From JADKCZ01 sp963786945 (lineage in GTDB: Bacteria > Myxococcota > Myxococcia > Myxococcales > Anaeromyxobacteraceae), in assembly GCA_963786945.1 (NCBI GenBank), contig CAWBAO010000004.1, forward strand, positions 372,001 through 436,000: a DNA stretch of 64,000 nt. The letters are read 5' to 3'. The translations under genes were made by a program, and so were the position numbers. Under the pieces are notes generated by a model. That model ran no database searches and had not been told where the DNA came from. It was given only the letters and a program-made list of their open reading frames with translations. This document shows positions 16,347 through 25,102 of this stretch, in pieces (position 1 is the first letter of the stretch; each line of letters starts with the position of its first letter).

Positions 16347-17768
16347 ATGAGCGAGAACCACGAGAACGGCCCCCAGGGGCAGCCCGCCACCACTCCATCC
16401 GCGGCCGAGGCCGGGCCCGGCGGCGGAGGCGAGAGCGGTCCCACCGAGAGCGGCGGCCAGCCCGGTCCGGGCGGCCAGCCAGGCCAGCCGGGACAGGGGC
16501 GCCGCCGCCGCCGCCGCCGAGGCCGGCGCGGCCGGGGTGGCCCTCCGGGCGCTCCCAACGGCAATGGCCCGGGCGGCCAGCCGGGCGGCCAGGCGACGCC
16601 GGGGGCCCCGCAAGGCGGCCCGCCGCAGGGCCTGCCGGGGCCGCAGGGCGGCCCACCCTCCGGCCAGCCCGAGGTCACGGAGGAGGTCGAGGGCGTCCTC
16701 GAGTTCGAGGGCAAGGGGAACGGCGCGCTGCGCGACCCGAAGCGGAGCTACAACCCGCAGCCCTTCGACGTCGAGGTCCCCCGCTGGCTCATCGACCGCA
16801 TGCACCTGCTGCCCGGCCTGCTGGTGAAGGGGCAGGCGGCCACCCGCAACATGAAGCGGGTGCTCACCAAGGTCGACGCGCTCGAGGGCGCCGACCCCAT
16901 GGCGGTGCTGCGCCGCACCCACTTCCCCAACCTGACCGCCACCGACCCCACCGAGCGGCTGGTGATGGAGACCCGCGGTGACGAGCTGGTCGGGCGCGTG
17001 CTCGACCTCATCGCGCCCATCGGCCTCGGGGCCCGCGGCCTGATCACCTCGCCGCCCAAGGCCGGCAAGACCATCATGCTGCAGCGGATCGCCCAGGCCA
17101 TCACCGCCAACCGGCCCGACGTGCACCTGACGGTGCTGCTGGTCGACGAGCGGCCGGAGGAGCTCACCGACATGCGCCGCAACATCAAGGGCGAGGTGAT
17201 CGGCTCCTCCAACGACCGGCCGGCCGAGGAGCACATCCACGCCGCCGAGATGGCCATGGAGCGCGCCCGGCGCCTCGTCGAGGGGGGCAAGGACGTGGTC
17301 ATCCTGCTCGACTCGATCACCCGCCTGGCCCGCGCCTACAACAAGGAGGTCGAGTCCTCCGGGCGCACCCTGACCGGCGGCGTCGACTCGCGGGCCCTGG
17401 AGCGCCCCAAGCGGCTCTTCGGCGCCGCCCGCAAGGCCGAGGAGGGCGGGTCGCTGACCATCATCGCCACCGCCCTCATCGACACCGGCTCGCGCATGGA
17501 CGAGGTGATCTTCGAGGAGTTCAAGGGCACCGGCAACATGGAGGTGGTGCTCTCGCGGCAGCTCTCCGAGCGGCGCATCTTCCCGGCCATCGACATCGGC
17601 GCCTCCGGGACCCGCAAGGAGGAGAAGCTCTTCTCGCCCAAGGACATCGAGAAGGTGCGGCGCCTGCGCGGCGCGCTGGCGTCGCTCAAGCCGGTCGAGG
17701 CCATGGAGCGGCTCATCAAGAAGCTGAACGAGTTCGAGACCAACGACGAGTTCCTGGGCAGCTTCTAG
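16347..17768 (+). CDS. rho: Transcription termination factor Rho, divergent N-terminus
   Basis: A ring-shaped RNA helicase that releases RNA polymerase. The motor (residues ~210-473) is fully conserved: Walker A PPKAGKT (236-242), Walker B VVILLDSITRLARAYN, the R-loop-type GGVDSRALERPKRLFGAAR, and the C-terminal NEFETNDEFLGSF. The N-terminus is odd. Residues 1-110 are low-complexity Gly/Pro/Gln with an Arg tract (GRRRRRRRGRRGRGG, 51-65) and no Rho_N domain. In the OB domain (115-185) the RNA motif DGFGFLR of E. coli is replaced by KGNGALR, so aromatics matching Phe62 and Phe64 are missing. The Tyr80 position (DIYVS) reads DVEVP. RNA capture is therefore probably by the Arg-rich tail. Whether a canonical Rho exists elsewhere is unknown. 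Confidence 0.93.
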   Translation: MSENHENGPQGQPATTPSAAEAGPGGGGESGPTESGGQPGPGGQPGQPGQGRRRRRRRGRRGRGGPPGAPNGNGPGGQPGGQATPGAPQGGPPQGLPGPQGGPPSGQPEVTEEVEGVLEFEGKGNGALRDPKRSYNPQPFDVEVPRWLIDRMHLLPGLLVKGQAATRNMKRVLTKVDALEGADPMAVLRRTHFPNLTATDPTERLVMETRGDELVGRVLDLIAPIGLGARGLITSPPKAGKTIMLQRIAQAITANRPDVHLTVLLVDERPEELTDMRRNIKGEVIGSSNDRPAEEHIHAAEMAMERARRLVEGGKDVVILLDSITRLARAYNKEVESSGRTLTGGVDSRALERPKRLFGAARKAEEGGSLTIIATALIDTGSRMDEVIFEEFKGTGNMEVVLSRQLSERRIFPAIDIGASGTRKEEKLFSPKDIEKVRRLRGALASLKPVEAMERLIKKLNEFETNDEFLGSF

Positions 17769-17932
17769 GCAGCCCCGGCCCGGGCGGCCCGCCCGCCCCC
17801 GGCAGCACCACCGAGCGGGCCTCCCCCCGGCCCCGCGCCCCGTCCTCCGGGGCGCCCCCGGACCAGCGGTCCCGGCGTGGCGCCCGGCCGTTCCCTTGCG
17901 GGGCGCACGCACCCGTGGTCTGCTCGGCCACC

Positions 17933-19072
17933 GTGATCGCAGAACGCGTCCTCATCGTCGACGACGACGAGCTGATCCTCAAGGCGCTGGCCCGCATCCT
18001 CGAGAGCGTCGGGTACGACCCCCGCTGCTACCTGAACCCGGTGGAGGCGCTCGCCAACATCGAGAAGGATCGGCCGGTGGTGGTGATCAGCGACTTCATG
18101 ATGCCCGGGCTGGACGGCATCTCCTTCCTCAAGCAGACGCGCGACCGGGCCCCGGGCGCGGCGCGCATCCTCTGCACCGCCGCGGAGGACTTCCGGGTGG
18201 CGCTGCAGGCGGTCAACGCCGGCGAGGTCTTCCGGATCATCTCCAAGCCGTGGCACCAGCAGGAGCTGGTGGCCACCGTCAACCAGGCCGCCGAGGCCGC
18301 CCGGCTCCGCAGCGAGAACGAGTGGCTGACCAACGAGGTGCAGCGCCAGAACGGCCAGCTGCGCGAGATGAACCAGGGCCTCGAGGAGATGGTCCGGCAC
18401 CGCACCCAGGCGCTGCTGGAGGGGCTCATCGCCGCGCTCGACTACCGCGACGCCGAGACCCAGTGGCACTCGCGCCGGGTCTCGCTGTACGCCCGGCGCC
18501 TGGCGGTGGCCCTCGGGCTCGGCGAGCCGGACCTGACCGTCATCGAGCACGGCGCCCTGCTCCACGACATCGGCAAGATCGGCGTCCGCGACCGGGTGCT
18601 GCTCAAGGAGGGGCCGCTCGACGCCGCCGAGTGGGCCGAGATGAAGCGCCACCCGGAGCTGGGCTGGGCCCTGCTGCAGCGGGTCGACTACCTGAGGCCG
18701 GCGTCGCAGATCGTGCTGCAGCACCAGGAGAAGTGGGACGGCACCGGGTACCCGAGCGGGATCCGCGGCGAGCAGATCGTCATCGGCGCGCGCATCTTCC
18801 ACGTGGTCGACACCCTCGACGCCATGACCAGCGATCGCCCCTACCGCAAGGCGCGGCCGTTCAGCGAGGCGCGTGCCGAGATCGAGCGGTGCTCCGGCAC
18901 CCAGTTCGATCCCCGGGTGGCCGCCGGGTTCCTCAAGGTGAACGCCGACGAGTGGGAGCGGATCCGGCTCGACGTCGAGACGGTGGCGGTGCTGGCCGCC
19001 GACCTGGAGAACGCGCCGCGGCCGTCCGGCGACGTGCTGCTCGATCCGCTCCGCAAGGCGCTGCGGAACTAG
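17933..19072 (+). CDS. Response regulator with HD-GYP phosphodiesterase output
   Basis: A two-domain signalling protein of ~379 residues. The receiver domain (1-125) has the acidic pocket LIVDDDE and the phospho-acceptor in VISDFMMPGLDG. A coiled-coil linker follows (~126-165). The HD-GYP domain has HDIGKIGVRDRVLLKEGPL and HQEKWDGTGYPSG, the metal-binding and GYP motifs of cyclic-di-GMP phosphodiesterases. Receiver phosphorylation would control c-di-GMP breakdown, as in RpfG. The start is a GTG: 17933 is chosen because it begins right before the receiver strand, and 17915 is an in-frame alternative. No cognate histidine kinase is adjacent. It converges on the kinase gene 15 bases downstream. 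Confidence 0.9.
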   Translation: MIAERVLIVDDDELILKALARILESVGYDPRCYLNPVEALANIEKDRPVVVISDFMMPGLDGISFLKQTRDRAPGAARILCTAAEDFRVALQAVNAGEVFRIISKPWHQQELVATVNQAAEAARLRSENEWLTNEVQRQNGQLREMNQGLEEMVRHRTQALLEGLIAALDYRDAETQWHSRRVSLYARRLAVALGLGEPDLTVIEHGALLHDIGKIGVRDRVLLKEGPLDAAEWAEMKRHPELGWALLQRVDYLRPASQIVLQHQEKWDGTGYPSGIRGEQIVIGARIFHVVDTLDAMTSDRPYRKARPFSEARAEIERCSGTQFDPRVAAGFLKVNADEWERIRLDVETVAVLAADLENAPRPSGDVLLDPLRKALRN

Positions 19073-19087
19073 CAGGGTGCTGCCGAA

Positions 19088-20026
19088 CTAGCGCTCCGCC
19101 TGCCAGGCCCGCTCCCGGGCCGCCTCGGCCGGGAAGTCCTCGGCCAGCAGCGCCGGCAGCGCCCCCGGCCCGTCCCCGCCCGTGAAGGTTCGCAGCGCCT
19201 CGGCCAGGTTCACGGCCCAGGGGTGGCGCTGGCCCGGGTCGCGCGCCAGGGCCCGCAGCACCACCGCGTCGAGCGCCGGCGGCACCTCGGGGTTGCGCTC
19301 CGACGGCGGCCGCACCGCGGCGGTCCGCACCCGCTCCAGCACCGCCAGGTCCGACGGCCCGCGGAAGAGCCGCTCGCCGGTCAGCGCCTCGTGCAGCACG
19401 GCGCCGAGCGAGAAGAGATCGGCCCGGCGATCGACCGGCAGCCCGCGCACCTGCTCCGGCGACAGGTAGCCGAACTTGCCGCGCAGGGCCGTCCCCTCGC
19501 GGTGGACGCGGAAGGCGGCGCTGGCGACGCCGAAGTCGATGAGGTGGACGCGGCCGTCGAAGCCGACCAGCACGTTGGCCGGCGAGAGGTCGCGGTGGAC
19601 CACGTGGAGCGGCTTGCCGTCGTGGCCATGGCCGCGGTGGGCGTGGTCGAGCGCCTCGGCCACCTGCACGCCGATCCGGCAGGTGACCGGCACCGGCAGC
19701 AGCCGCCGGTGCTGGCGCCGCCGGGCCAGCAGCGCGCGCAGGTCGACCCCGGCGACGTAGTCCATGGCCAGGAAGTAGCCGCCCGGCTCCCGACCCAGGT
19801 CGTGGACCGGGACGATGCCGGGGTGGTCGAGCTGGGCCCCGATGCGGGCCTCGTCCAGGAACATGGTGACGAAGGCCGGGTCGTCGGCGAGGGTGGGGAG
19901 GAGCCGCTTCACCACCAGCCTCCGCCGCGGGGCCTCCGGGCGCACCGCCAGCCAGATCTCCGCCATGCCGCCGACGGCGATCCGCTCCAACAGCAGGTAC
20001 TTGCCGAACGGGATGGCTTCTCGCAT
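19088..20026 (-). CDS. Hanks-type serine/threonine protein kinase
   Basis: A 312-residue soluble kinase with essentially one domain. The Gly-rich loop is IAVGGMAEIWLA, the ATP lysine is Lys40 (VVKRLLP), the catalytic loop is HRDLSPANV (Asp146) and the metal motif is DFG at 164-166. The activation segment ends GKFGYLSPEQVRG. No transmembrane or sensor domain follows, so it is a cytoplasmic kinase of the kind abundant in myxobacteria. Substrates are unknown. It is divergent from the zinc-ribbon gene, with 35 bases between start codons. The -10-like TATCAT (minus strand, 20056-20051) lies 24 bases before the ATG. Confidence 0.92.
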   Translation of the reverse strand: MREAIPFGKYLLLERIAVGGMAEIWLAVRPEAPRRRLVVKRLLPTLADDPAFVTMFLDEARIGAQLDHPGIVPVHDLGREPGGYFLAMDYVAGVDLRALLARRRQHRRLLPVPVTCRIGVQVAEALDHAHRGHGHDGKPLHVVHRDLSPANVLVGFDGRVHLIDFGVASAAFRVHREGTALRGKFGYLSPEQVRGLPVDRRADLFSLGAVLHEALTGERLFRGPSDLAVLERVRTAAVRPPSERNPEVPPALDAVVLRALARDPGQRHPWAVNLAEALRTFTGGDGPGALPALLAEDFPAEAARERAWQAER

Positions 20027-20061
20027 TGCCGCCGGCGCCCCGGCCGATTCATGATACCGCC

Positions 20062-20406
20062 ATGGCCACCACCTGCTATGGCTGCGGCGCCACCCTCTCG
20101 TTCGACGGCCCCATCGGGCGCCGCACCACCTGCCCCGAGTGCGACGCCGACCTCCACCGCTGCATCAACTGCCGCCACTACGACGAGACGGCCGGCAACG
20201 AGTGCCGGGAGCCCCACGCCGACCGGATCGTGGACAAGCTCGCCTCCAACCCCTGCGACCTGTTCCAGCTGGGTGACGGCGCCCCGCGCCGGCGGAAGTC
20301 CTCGCGCCAGGCCAGGGACGCGCTCCGGGCCCTCTTCGGGGAGGCCCCGAGCGGTGGCGACGAGGACCCTCGCGACGCGCTCGACGCGCTGTTCCGGAAG
20401 AAATGA
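20062..20406 (+). CDS. Zinc-ribbon-like protein of unknown function
   Basis: A 114-residue protein with seven cysteines in the first half: Cys5/Cys8 (CYGCG), Cys24/Cys27 (CPECD), Cys34/Cys37 (CINCRHY) and Cys48. This suggests one or two structural zinc sites. The second half is charged and probably unstructured (RRRKSSRQARDALRALF...DALDALFRKK), with two ALDALF/ALRALF repeats. The ATG at 20062 fits the first Cys motif; an upstream GTG/ATG extension is in frame but lacks support. No enzyme family is recognised. The divergent arrangement with the kinase may mean shared control. Confidence 0.72.
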   Translation: MATTCYGCGATLSFDGPIGRRTTCPECDADLHRCINCRHYDETAGNECREPHADRIVDKLASNPCDLFQLGDGAPRRRKSSRQARDALRALFGEAPSGGDEDPRDALDALFRKK

Positions 20407-20433
20407 GGGCGCCCCCGTGTTAATGAATGGCCC

Positions 20434-21177
20434 ATGCCATTCGACACCAATCGCCAGCCCCGCCCGCCCTACCCCGTCACCGTGACCGCCCGCGCCCCGG
20501 CCTACGCCGCCGGCGCCGCGGATGCGGAGCGCGCCTTCATCGGCTCCGTGTACCGCTGGATGGCGCTCGGCCTGCTGGTCACCGCCGGCGTCGCCTTCGC
20601 CGTCGCCACCACCCCCGCCCTGCTCGAGGCGGTGGTCCTCAACCGCTGGGTCTTCTACGGCCTCATGATCGCGGAGTTCGGCCTGGTCATCGCCCTGTCG
20701 GCCATGCTGCCCCGCCTCTCCGCCCCCGCCGCCGGCGGCCTCTTCCTGCTCTACTCGGCGCTCAACGGCGCCACGCTCTCGGTGATCCTGCTGGTCTACA
20801 CCGGCAACTCGGTGGCCCTGGCCTTCGGGATCACGGCCAGCACCTTCGCCGCCATGAGCGTCTACGGCACGGTCACCCGGCGCGACCTGACCAGCTGGAG
20901 CTCCTTCCTGATGATGGGGCTCTTCGGCGTGGTCATCGCCAGCGTCGTCAACCTCTTCCTGCACAGCACGGCCATGCAGTTCGTCATCTCCTGCGCGGCG
21001 GTGGTGGTCTTCACCGGCCTGACCGCCTACGACACCCAGAAGATCCGCGCCTACGCCCGCGCCGGCGGCACCTCGGTGGCCGCCGCCCCGGTGTCGGGCG
21101 CGCTGATGCTCTACCTCGACTTCATCAACCTGTTCCTCGCCGTGCTGCAGCTGCTGGGCGGTCGCCGCCGGGACTGA
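20434..21177 (+). CDS. Bax inhibitor-1/YccA-family membrane protein
   Basis: A seven-helix inner-membrane protein of 247 residues. After ~30 Pro/Ala-rich residues come the hydrophobic segments, with SVYRWMALGLLVTAGVAF and the hallmark FTGLTAYDTQKIRAYA near helix six, then LMLYLDFINLFLAVLQLL. Bacterial members (YbhL, YetJ) form pH-sensitive calcium leak channels or act in membrane-protein quality control; the role here is unknown. It starts 27 bases after the zinc-ribbon gene, so the two may be co-transcribed. A strong hairpin terminator follows. Confidence 0.9.
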   Translation: MPFDTNRQPRPPYPVTVTARAPAYAAGAADAERAFIGSVYRWMALGLLVTAGVAFAVATTPALLEAVVLNRWVFYGLMIAEFGLVIALSAMLPRLSAPAAGGLFLLYSALNGATLSVILLVYTGNSVALAFGITASTFAAMSVYGTVTRRDLTSWSSFLMMGLFGVVIASVVNLFLHSTAMQFVISCAAVVVFTGLTAYDTQKIRAYARAGGTSVAAAPVSGALMLYLDFINLFLAVLQLLGGRRRD

Positions 21178-21203
21178 GCCGGGGCCTTCGCCGCCGCGCC
21201 TCG

Positions 21204-21235
21204 GGGGCGCCGCTGGGGCTCCCCGGCGGCGCCCC
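21204..21235 (+). terminator. Terminator after the Bax-inhibitor-1 gene
   Basis: GGGGCGCCGC and GCGGCGCCCC form a 10-bp stem that extends inward through GGGG/CCCC, followed by TTTCG. This is the nearest thing to an intrinsic terminator in the window. Confidence 0.68.
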
Positions 21236-21300
21236 TTTCGCCTCATCGCCCCGCCCGGCGGGCCGGCGGCCCGGCCACCGTGCCGCCCGGGCGCCCGGTG

Positions 21301-21306
21301 TATCCT
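21301..21306 (+). promoter_or_regulatory. -10-like element before the hybrid kinase
   Basis: TATCCT occurs 19 bases before the ATG at 21326, with GGGAGG between as ribosome-binding site. No -35 box is apparent. Confidence 0.35.
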
Positions 21307-21325
21307 GCGGGCCGGGAGGGCAGCC

Positions 21326-23102
21326 ATGGAGGCGGGCGGACCGCGGCGGGAGCGGCTCGAGTGGTGGATCCCCGGGATTTACCTGGCCATGGCGGGAGCC
21401 TGGATCTACGGCTCCGATGCCCTGGTGGCGGCCGTGGCCGGCTCCGTCGAGCAGCAGCGGGTCATCTCCACCTACAAGGGCTTCGGCTTCGTGGTGGTCA
21501 CCGGAACGCTGCTCCACCTCGGCCTCCGCTGGGCGCTGCGGCGCCAGCGGGCGGCCACCGCCCGGCTCCGGGACAGCGAGGCGCTGCTGCGCGCGGTCAC
21601 CGACACCCTCCCCGACCCGGTCTTCCTGATGGGCCCGGACGGGCGGATGGTCTTCTGCAACCCGGCCACCCTGGAGGTCATCGGCAAGCCCGCCGGCCAG
21701 GTCATCGGCCGGACCAGCCTGGAGATCCATGAGGCCCCCGGGATCGCGGCGGCCCTCATGGAGACCGACCGGCGGATCATGGCGTCGGGCGTCGCCGAGG
21801 TGGTCGAGGAGGAGCTCCCGACCCCGCGAGGCGTCCGCACCTTCCTCGCCTCCAAGGCCCCCTTCCGCGACGCCGACGGCCGGGTGGTCGGCCTGATCTG
21901 CACCGCCAAGGACATCACCGACCGCAAGCAGGCGGAGCGCGAGCTGCTGGCCTCCGAGCAGCGGCTGCAGCAGGCCCAGCGGCTGGAGAGCGTGGGCCGG
22001 CTGGCCGGCGGGGTGGCCCACGACTTCAACAACCTGCTGACCGTCATCCTGGGTGGCAGCGAGGCGCTGCGCGAGGCGCTCGCCGCCGGGCGCCCCGCCA
22101 GCCCGGACGAGGTGGAGCAGATCCATGCCGCCGGCGAGCGGGCCCGCGACCTGACCCGCCAGCTGCTGGCCTTCGCCCGCCGCCAGGTCACCACCCTGGT
22201 GCCCCTCGACCTGAACGCGGTGGTGCGTGGCAGCGAGCGGCTGCTCCGCAGGGTCCTCGGCGAGGACGTGGAGATCCGCACCGACCTGGCCCCGGGCCTC
22301 TGGCCGGTGCGGGGCGACGCCGGCCAGCTGGAGCAGGTGATCGTCAACCTGGCGCTGAACGCGCGCGACGCCATGCCCCACGGCGGCACCCTGACGCTGG
22401 AGACCCGCAACGCCGGCCCCTCGCCGGCGGGGCCGGAGGCCGGCCCCGGGTGGGTGCAGCTGCTGGTGCGGGACACCGGCGTCGGCATGTCGCCCACCGT
22501 GAAGTCGCACCTCTTCGAGCCCTTCTTCACGACCAAGCCGCCGGGGCGCGGCACCGGGCTGGGGCTGGCCACCGCCCACGGCATCGTGGCCCAGGCCGGC
22601 GGGCGGGTGCGGGTGGAGAGCGAGCCGGGGCGGGGCACCACCTTCGAGATTCTCGCTGCCGCGCGGCCTGCAGGCGGTGTCGGTGGCGCCGGTGGCCGGG
22701 CCGCCGACCGGGCCGGCGCCGGCGGTGGGGGGCACCGAGGGCGTGCTGGTGGTGGAGGACGACCCGCTGGTGCGCGAGGTGACCGCGCGGGCGCTGCGCT
22801 CCGGCGGCTACCGGGTCCTGCTGGCCGACGGCGGCGCCGACGCCCTGCAGGTGGCGGCGCGCGAGGGCGGGGCCCTGCGCCTGGTGGTCACCGACGTGGT
22901 GATGCCCGGGCTGGACGGCAAGACCCTGGCCGACGAGCTGGTCCGGCGGCTGCCCGGGGTCCGGGTGCTCTTCGTCTCCGGGTACACCGGCGACGTCATC
23001 AGCCACCACGGGGTGCTGGACTCCGGGATCGAGTTCCTCCCCAAGCCCTTCACGGCCGCGGCCCTGCTGGCGCGGGTGCGCGGCCTGCTCGATCGGCCCT
23101 GA
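21326..23102 (+). pseudogene. Hybrid sensor histidine kinase/receiver, split by a one-base shift
   Basis: This is a PAS-containing hybrid histidine kinase. Two N-terminal membrane segments (residues ~12-37 and 50-70) precede a PAS/PAC domain (~85-205). The H-box LAGGVAHDFNNLLTVI follows, then the ATPase motifs NLALNARDAM, DTGVGM and GTGLGLATAHG. After TTFEI (22649-22651) the frame is lost. One base later the frame resumes as SLPRGLQAVSV and runs into a complete receiver domain (VVEDDPLVRE, VVTDVVMPGLDG, LPKPFT) ending at 23102. An extra base near 22652 explains this. It could be a sequencing error, a real mutation or a frameshift site. A GTG at 22677 could start the receiver separately. Confidence 0.85.
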
Positions 23103-23126
23103 ACCGGCCGGGGCGCGGCCTCCGCC

Positions 23127-23651
23127 CTACCCGCCGTCCGAGCCCGGCTCGTCGGCCTCGCCCTCCTCGAGGTCGGGGCCGGGCGGCACCTTGGCCAGCG
23201 CCTTCTTGATGTACTTCTGGTGCTGGACCTCCTCGTCCTTGAGCTCCTCGAAGAGCGCCTTGACCTTGGGATCCTTGACGTGGGGCAGGGCCGCGGCGAA
23301 GAAGTCGTGGGCCTTCACCTCGGACTCGAGCGCCACCTCGAGGGCCTGCCGGGGCCCCATGAACACCCGCGGCTTGCCGCGGTCGGGGGCCTCGACGTCC
23401 TCGAACCAGGAGCGATCGACCCGCCGGGCGGCATCCTTGAAGAGCTGGGTCCGCCGCGCCAGCAGCTGGCCGTGGTGCTTGGCCTCGCTGTCGGCCATGT
23501 TCTTGAAGACGTCCGAGGCATCCCCGGTGTAGCGGCCGCCCACCAGCTTCTGGAACTCCTGGTAGCGCTCCCGGGCCTCCTCCTCGATGAGGATGGCGAG
23601 GTCCAGCGCGTCCTGCAGGTCGAGCGTGGCGAAGTCGATCTTCTGCGTCAT
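23127..23651 (-). CDS. Ferritin-like diiron protein (rubrerythrin-type)
   Basis: A 174-residue four-helix-bundle protein without a rubredoxin domain. Two half-motifs carry the diiron ligands: EEEARERYQEF with DSEAKHHGQLL, and ESEVKAHDFFAAAL with KDEEVQHQKYIKKAL. Such erythrin-type proteins reduce peroxide or store/sense iron. The C-terminal tail is acidic and Gly/Pro-rich. The gene is monocistronic and converges on the hybrid kinase gene. It is divergent from the 4Fe-4S protein gene, which may share a redox role. Confidence 0.85.
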   Translation of the reverse strand: MTQKIDFATLDLQDALDLAILIEEEARERYQEFQKLVGGRYTGDASDVFKNMADSEAKHHGQLLARRTQLFKDAARRVDRSWFEDVEAPDRGKPRVFMGPRQALEVALESEVKAHDFFAAALPHVKDPKVKALFEELKDEEVQHQKYIKKALAKVPPGPDLEEGEADEPGSDGG

Positions 23652-23814
23652 GGCCGTCCTTTCGATGGCGTTCCGGCGTCCCGCCCCGGGTGCTTCGGGT
23701 GGGAGGCCACCAAGGGTCTAACAGGGTCCCGGGGGCAGTCAACGGATTCTGACGGCTCCCTCCAGCCGGCCCCGACACGCTACCATGGCGGCGCGGCCCG
23801 ACGAGGTCATCGCC

Positions 23815-25092
23815 ATGGCTCACCACCATTCGCGCTCCGTCTACGATCGGCTCACCGAGCGGCTCAACCGCTTCCCGCAGGGGGCGCCCCCCTCCGAGCA
23901 GCTCTTCCGCATCCTCTCCATCCTCTTCAGCGAGCGGGAGGCGGCGCTGGTGGCGGAGCTGCCCATCAAGCCCTTCTCCGTGGCCAGGGCGGCGGCCGCC
24001 TGGAAGGTCGGCGAGGCCGAGGCCGCCGGCGTGCTCGACGCCCTCGCCTCGCGGGCGCTGCTGGTGGACCTGGAGACGCCGGAGGGTCGCCGGTTCGTCC
24101 TGCCGCCACCCATGGCCGGCTTCTTCGAGTTCTCCATGATGCGGACGCGCACCGACATCGACCAGAAGGCGCTGGCCGAGCTCTTCTACCAGTACCTCAA
24201 CGTCGAGGAGGACTTCGTCCGCGCCCTCTTCGCCGGCGGCCAGACCCAGCTCGGCCGCGCCTTCGTCGCCGAGCCGGCCCTCTCGCCGGAGAACGCCCTC
24301 CACGTCCTCGACTTCGAGCGGGCCTCCGAGGTCATCAGGACGGCCACGCACCTCGGGATCGGCCGCTGCTACTGCCGCCACAAGATGGAGCACGTGGGCC
24401 GCGCCTGCGACGCGCCGCAGGACATCTGCATGACCTTCAACGGCGCGGCCCGATCGCTCATCAAGCACGGCCACGCGCGCCCGGTGGAGGTGGCCGAGGG
24501 GCTGGACCTGCTGCAGCAGGCGCAGGCCCACGGCCTCGTCCAGTTCGGCGAGAACGTGCGCGAGTCGGTCAACTTCATCTGCAACTGCTGCGGCTGCTGC
24601 TGCGAGGCCATGATCGCCGCCCGGCGCTTCGCCGCCGCCCACCCCATCCACACCACGCCGTTCCTGGCGGTGGTGGAGGAGGCCTCCTGCACCGGCTGCG
24701 AGCGCTGCGTGCGGGCCTGCCCGGTCGAGGCCCTCGCCGCCGTCTCGGCCAACGACCCCAGGCAGCCGAAGCGGACGGTGGCGCGGCTCGACGCCGACCG
24801 CTGCCTCGGCTGCGGCGTCTGCCTCCGGGCCTGCCGCCCGGCCGCGCTCCGGCTCGAGCCCCGGCCCCGGCGGACGCTGACCCCCCTCAACGGGGCCCAC
24901 CGGGCCGTCCTCATGGCCGTCGAGCGCGGCACGCTGCAGGACCTCATCTTCGACAACCGCCTGCTCTGGAGCCACCGCGCGCTGGCCACCCTGCTGGGCG
25001 CGATCCTCAAGCTGCCGCCGGCCAAGCGGCTGCTCGCCTCCCAGCAGGTCCGCTCCCGCTACCTGGAGGCGCTGGTGCGGCGCTTCGCCTGA
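23815..25092 (+). CDS. 4Fe-4S protein with multiple cysteine clusters
   Basis: A 425-residue soluble iron-sulfur protein. Residues 20-100 resemble a winged-helix segment. Cys185/Cys187 (CYCRHKMEHVG) with Cys198 and Cys205 form one cysteine group, followed by the dense CNCCGCCC at 256-263. Two ferredoxin motifs follow: CTGCERCVRACP (292-303) and CLGCGVCLRAC (330-340), enough for two 4Fe-4S clusters. Homologues are annotated as 4Fe-4S dicluster proteins in anaerobic and facultative Deltaproteobacteria; the electron partner is unknown. ATG 23815 is favoured because GAGG lies 8 bases upstream, while ATG 23785 overlaps a -10-like TACCAT. It converges tightly on the tolC gene of the efflux operon. 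Confidence 0.85.
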   Translation: MAHHHSRSVYDRLTERLNRFPQGAPPSEQLFRILSILFSEREAALVAELPIKPFSVARAAAAWKVGEAEAAGVLDALASRALLVDLETPEGRRFVLPPPMAGFFEFSMMRTRTDIDQKALAELFYQYLNVEEDFVRALFAGGQTQLGRAFVAEPALSPENALHVLDFERASEVIRTATHLGIGRCYCRHKMEHVGRACDAPQDICMTFNGAARSLIKHGHARPVEVAEGLDLLQQAQAHGLVQFGENVRESVNFICNCCGCCCEAMIAARRFAAAHPIHTTPFLAVVEEASCTGCERCVRACPVEALAAVSANDPRQPKRTVARLDADRCLGCGVCLRACRPAALRLEPRPRRTLTPLNGAHRAVLMAVERGTLQDLIFDNRLLWSHRALATLLGAILKLPPAKRLLASQQVRSRYLEALVRRFA

Positions 25093-25102
25093 GGGGGCGC
25101 CT

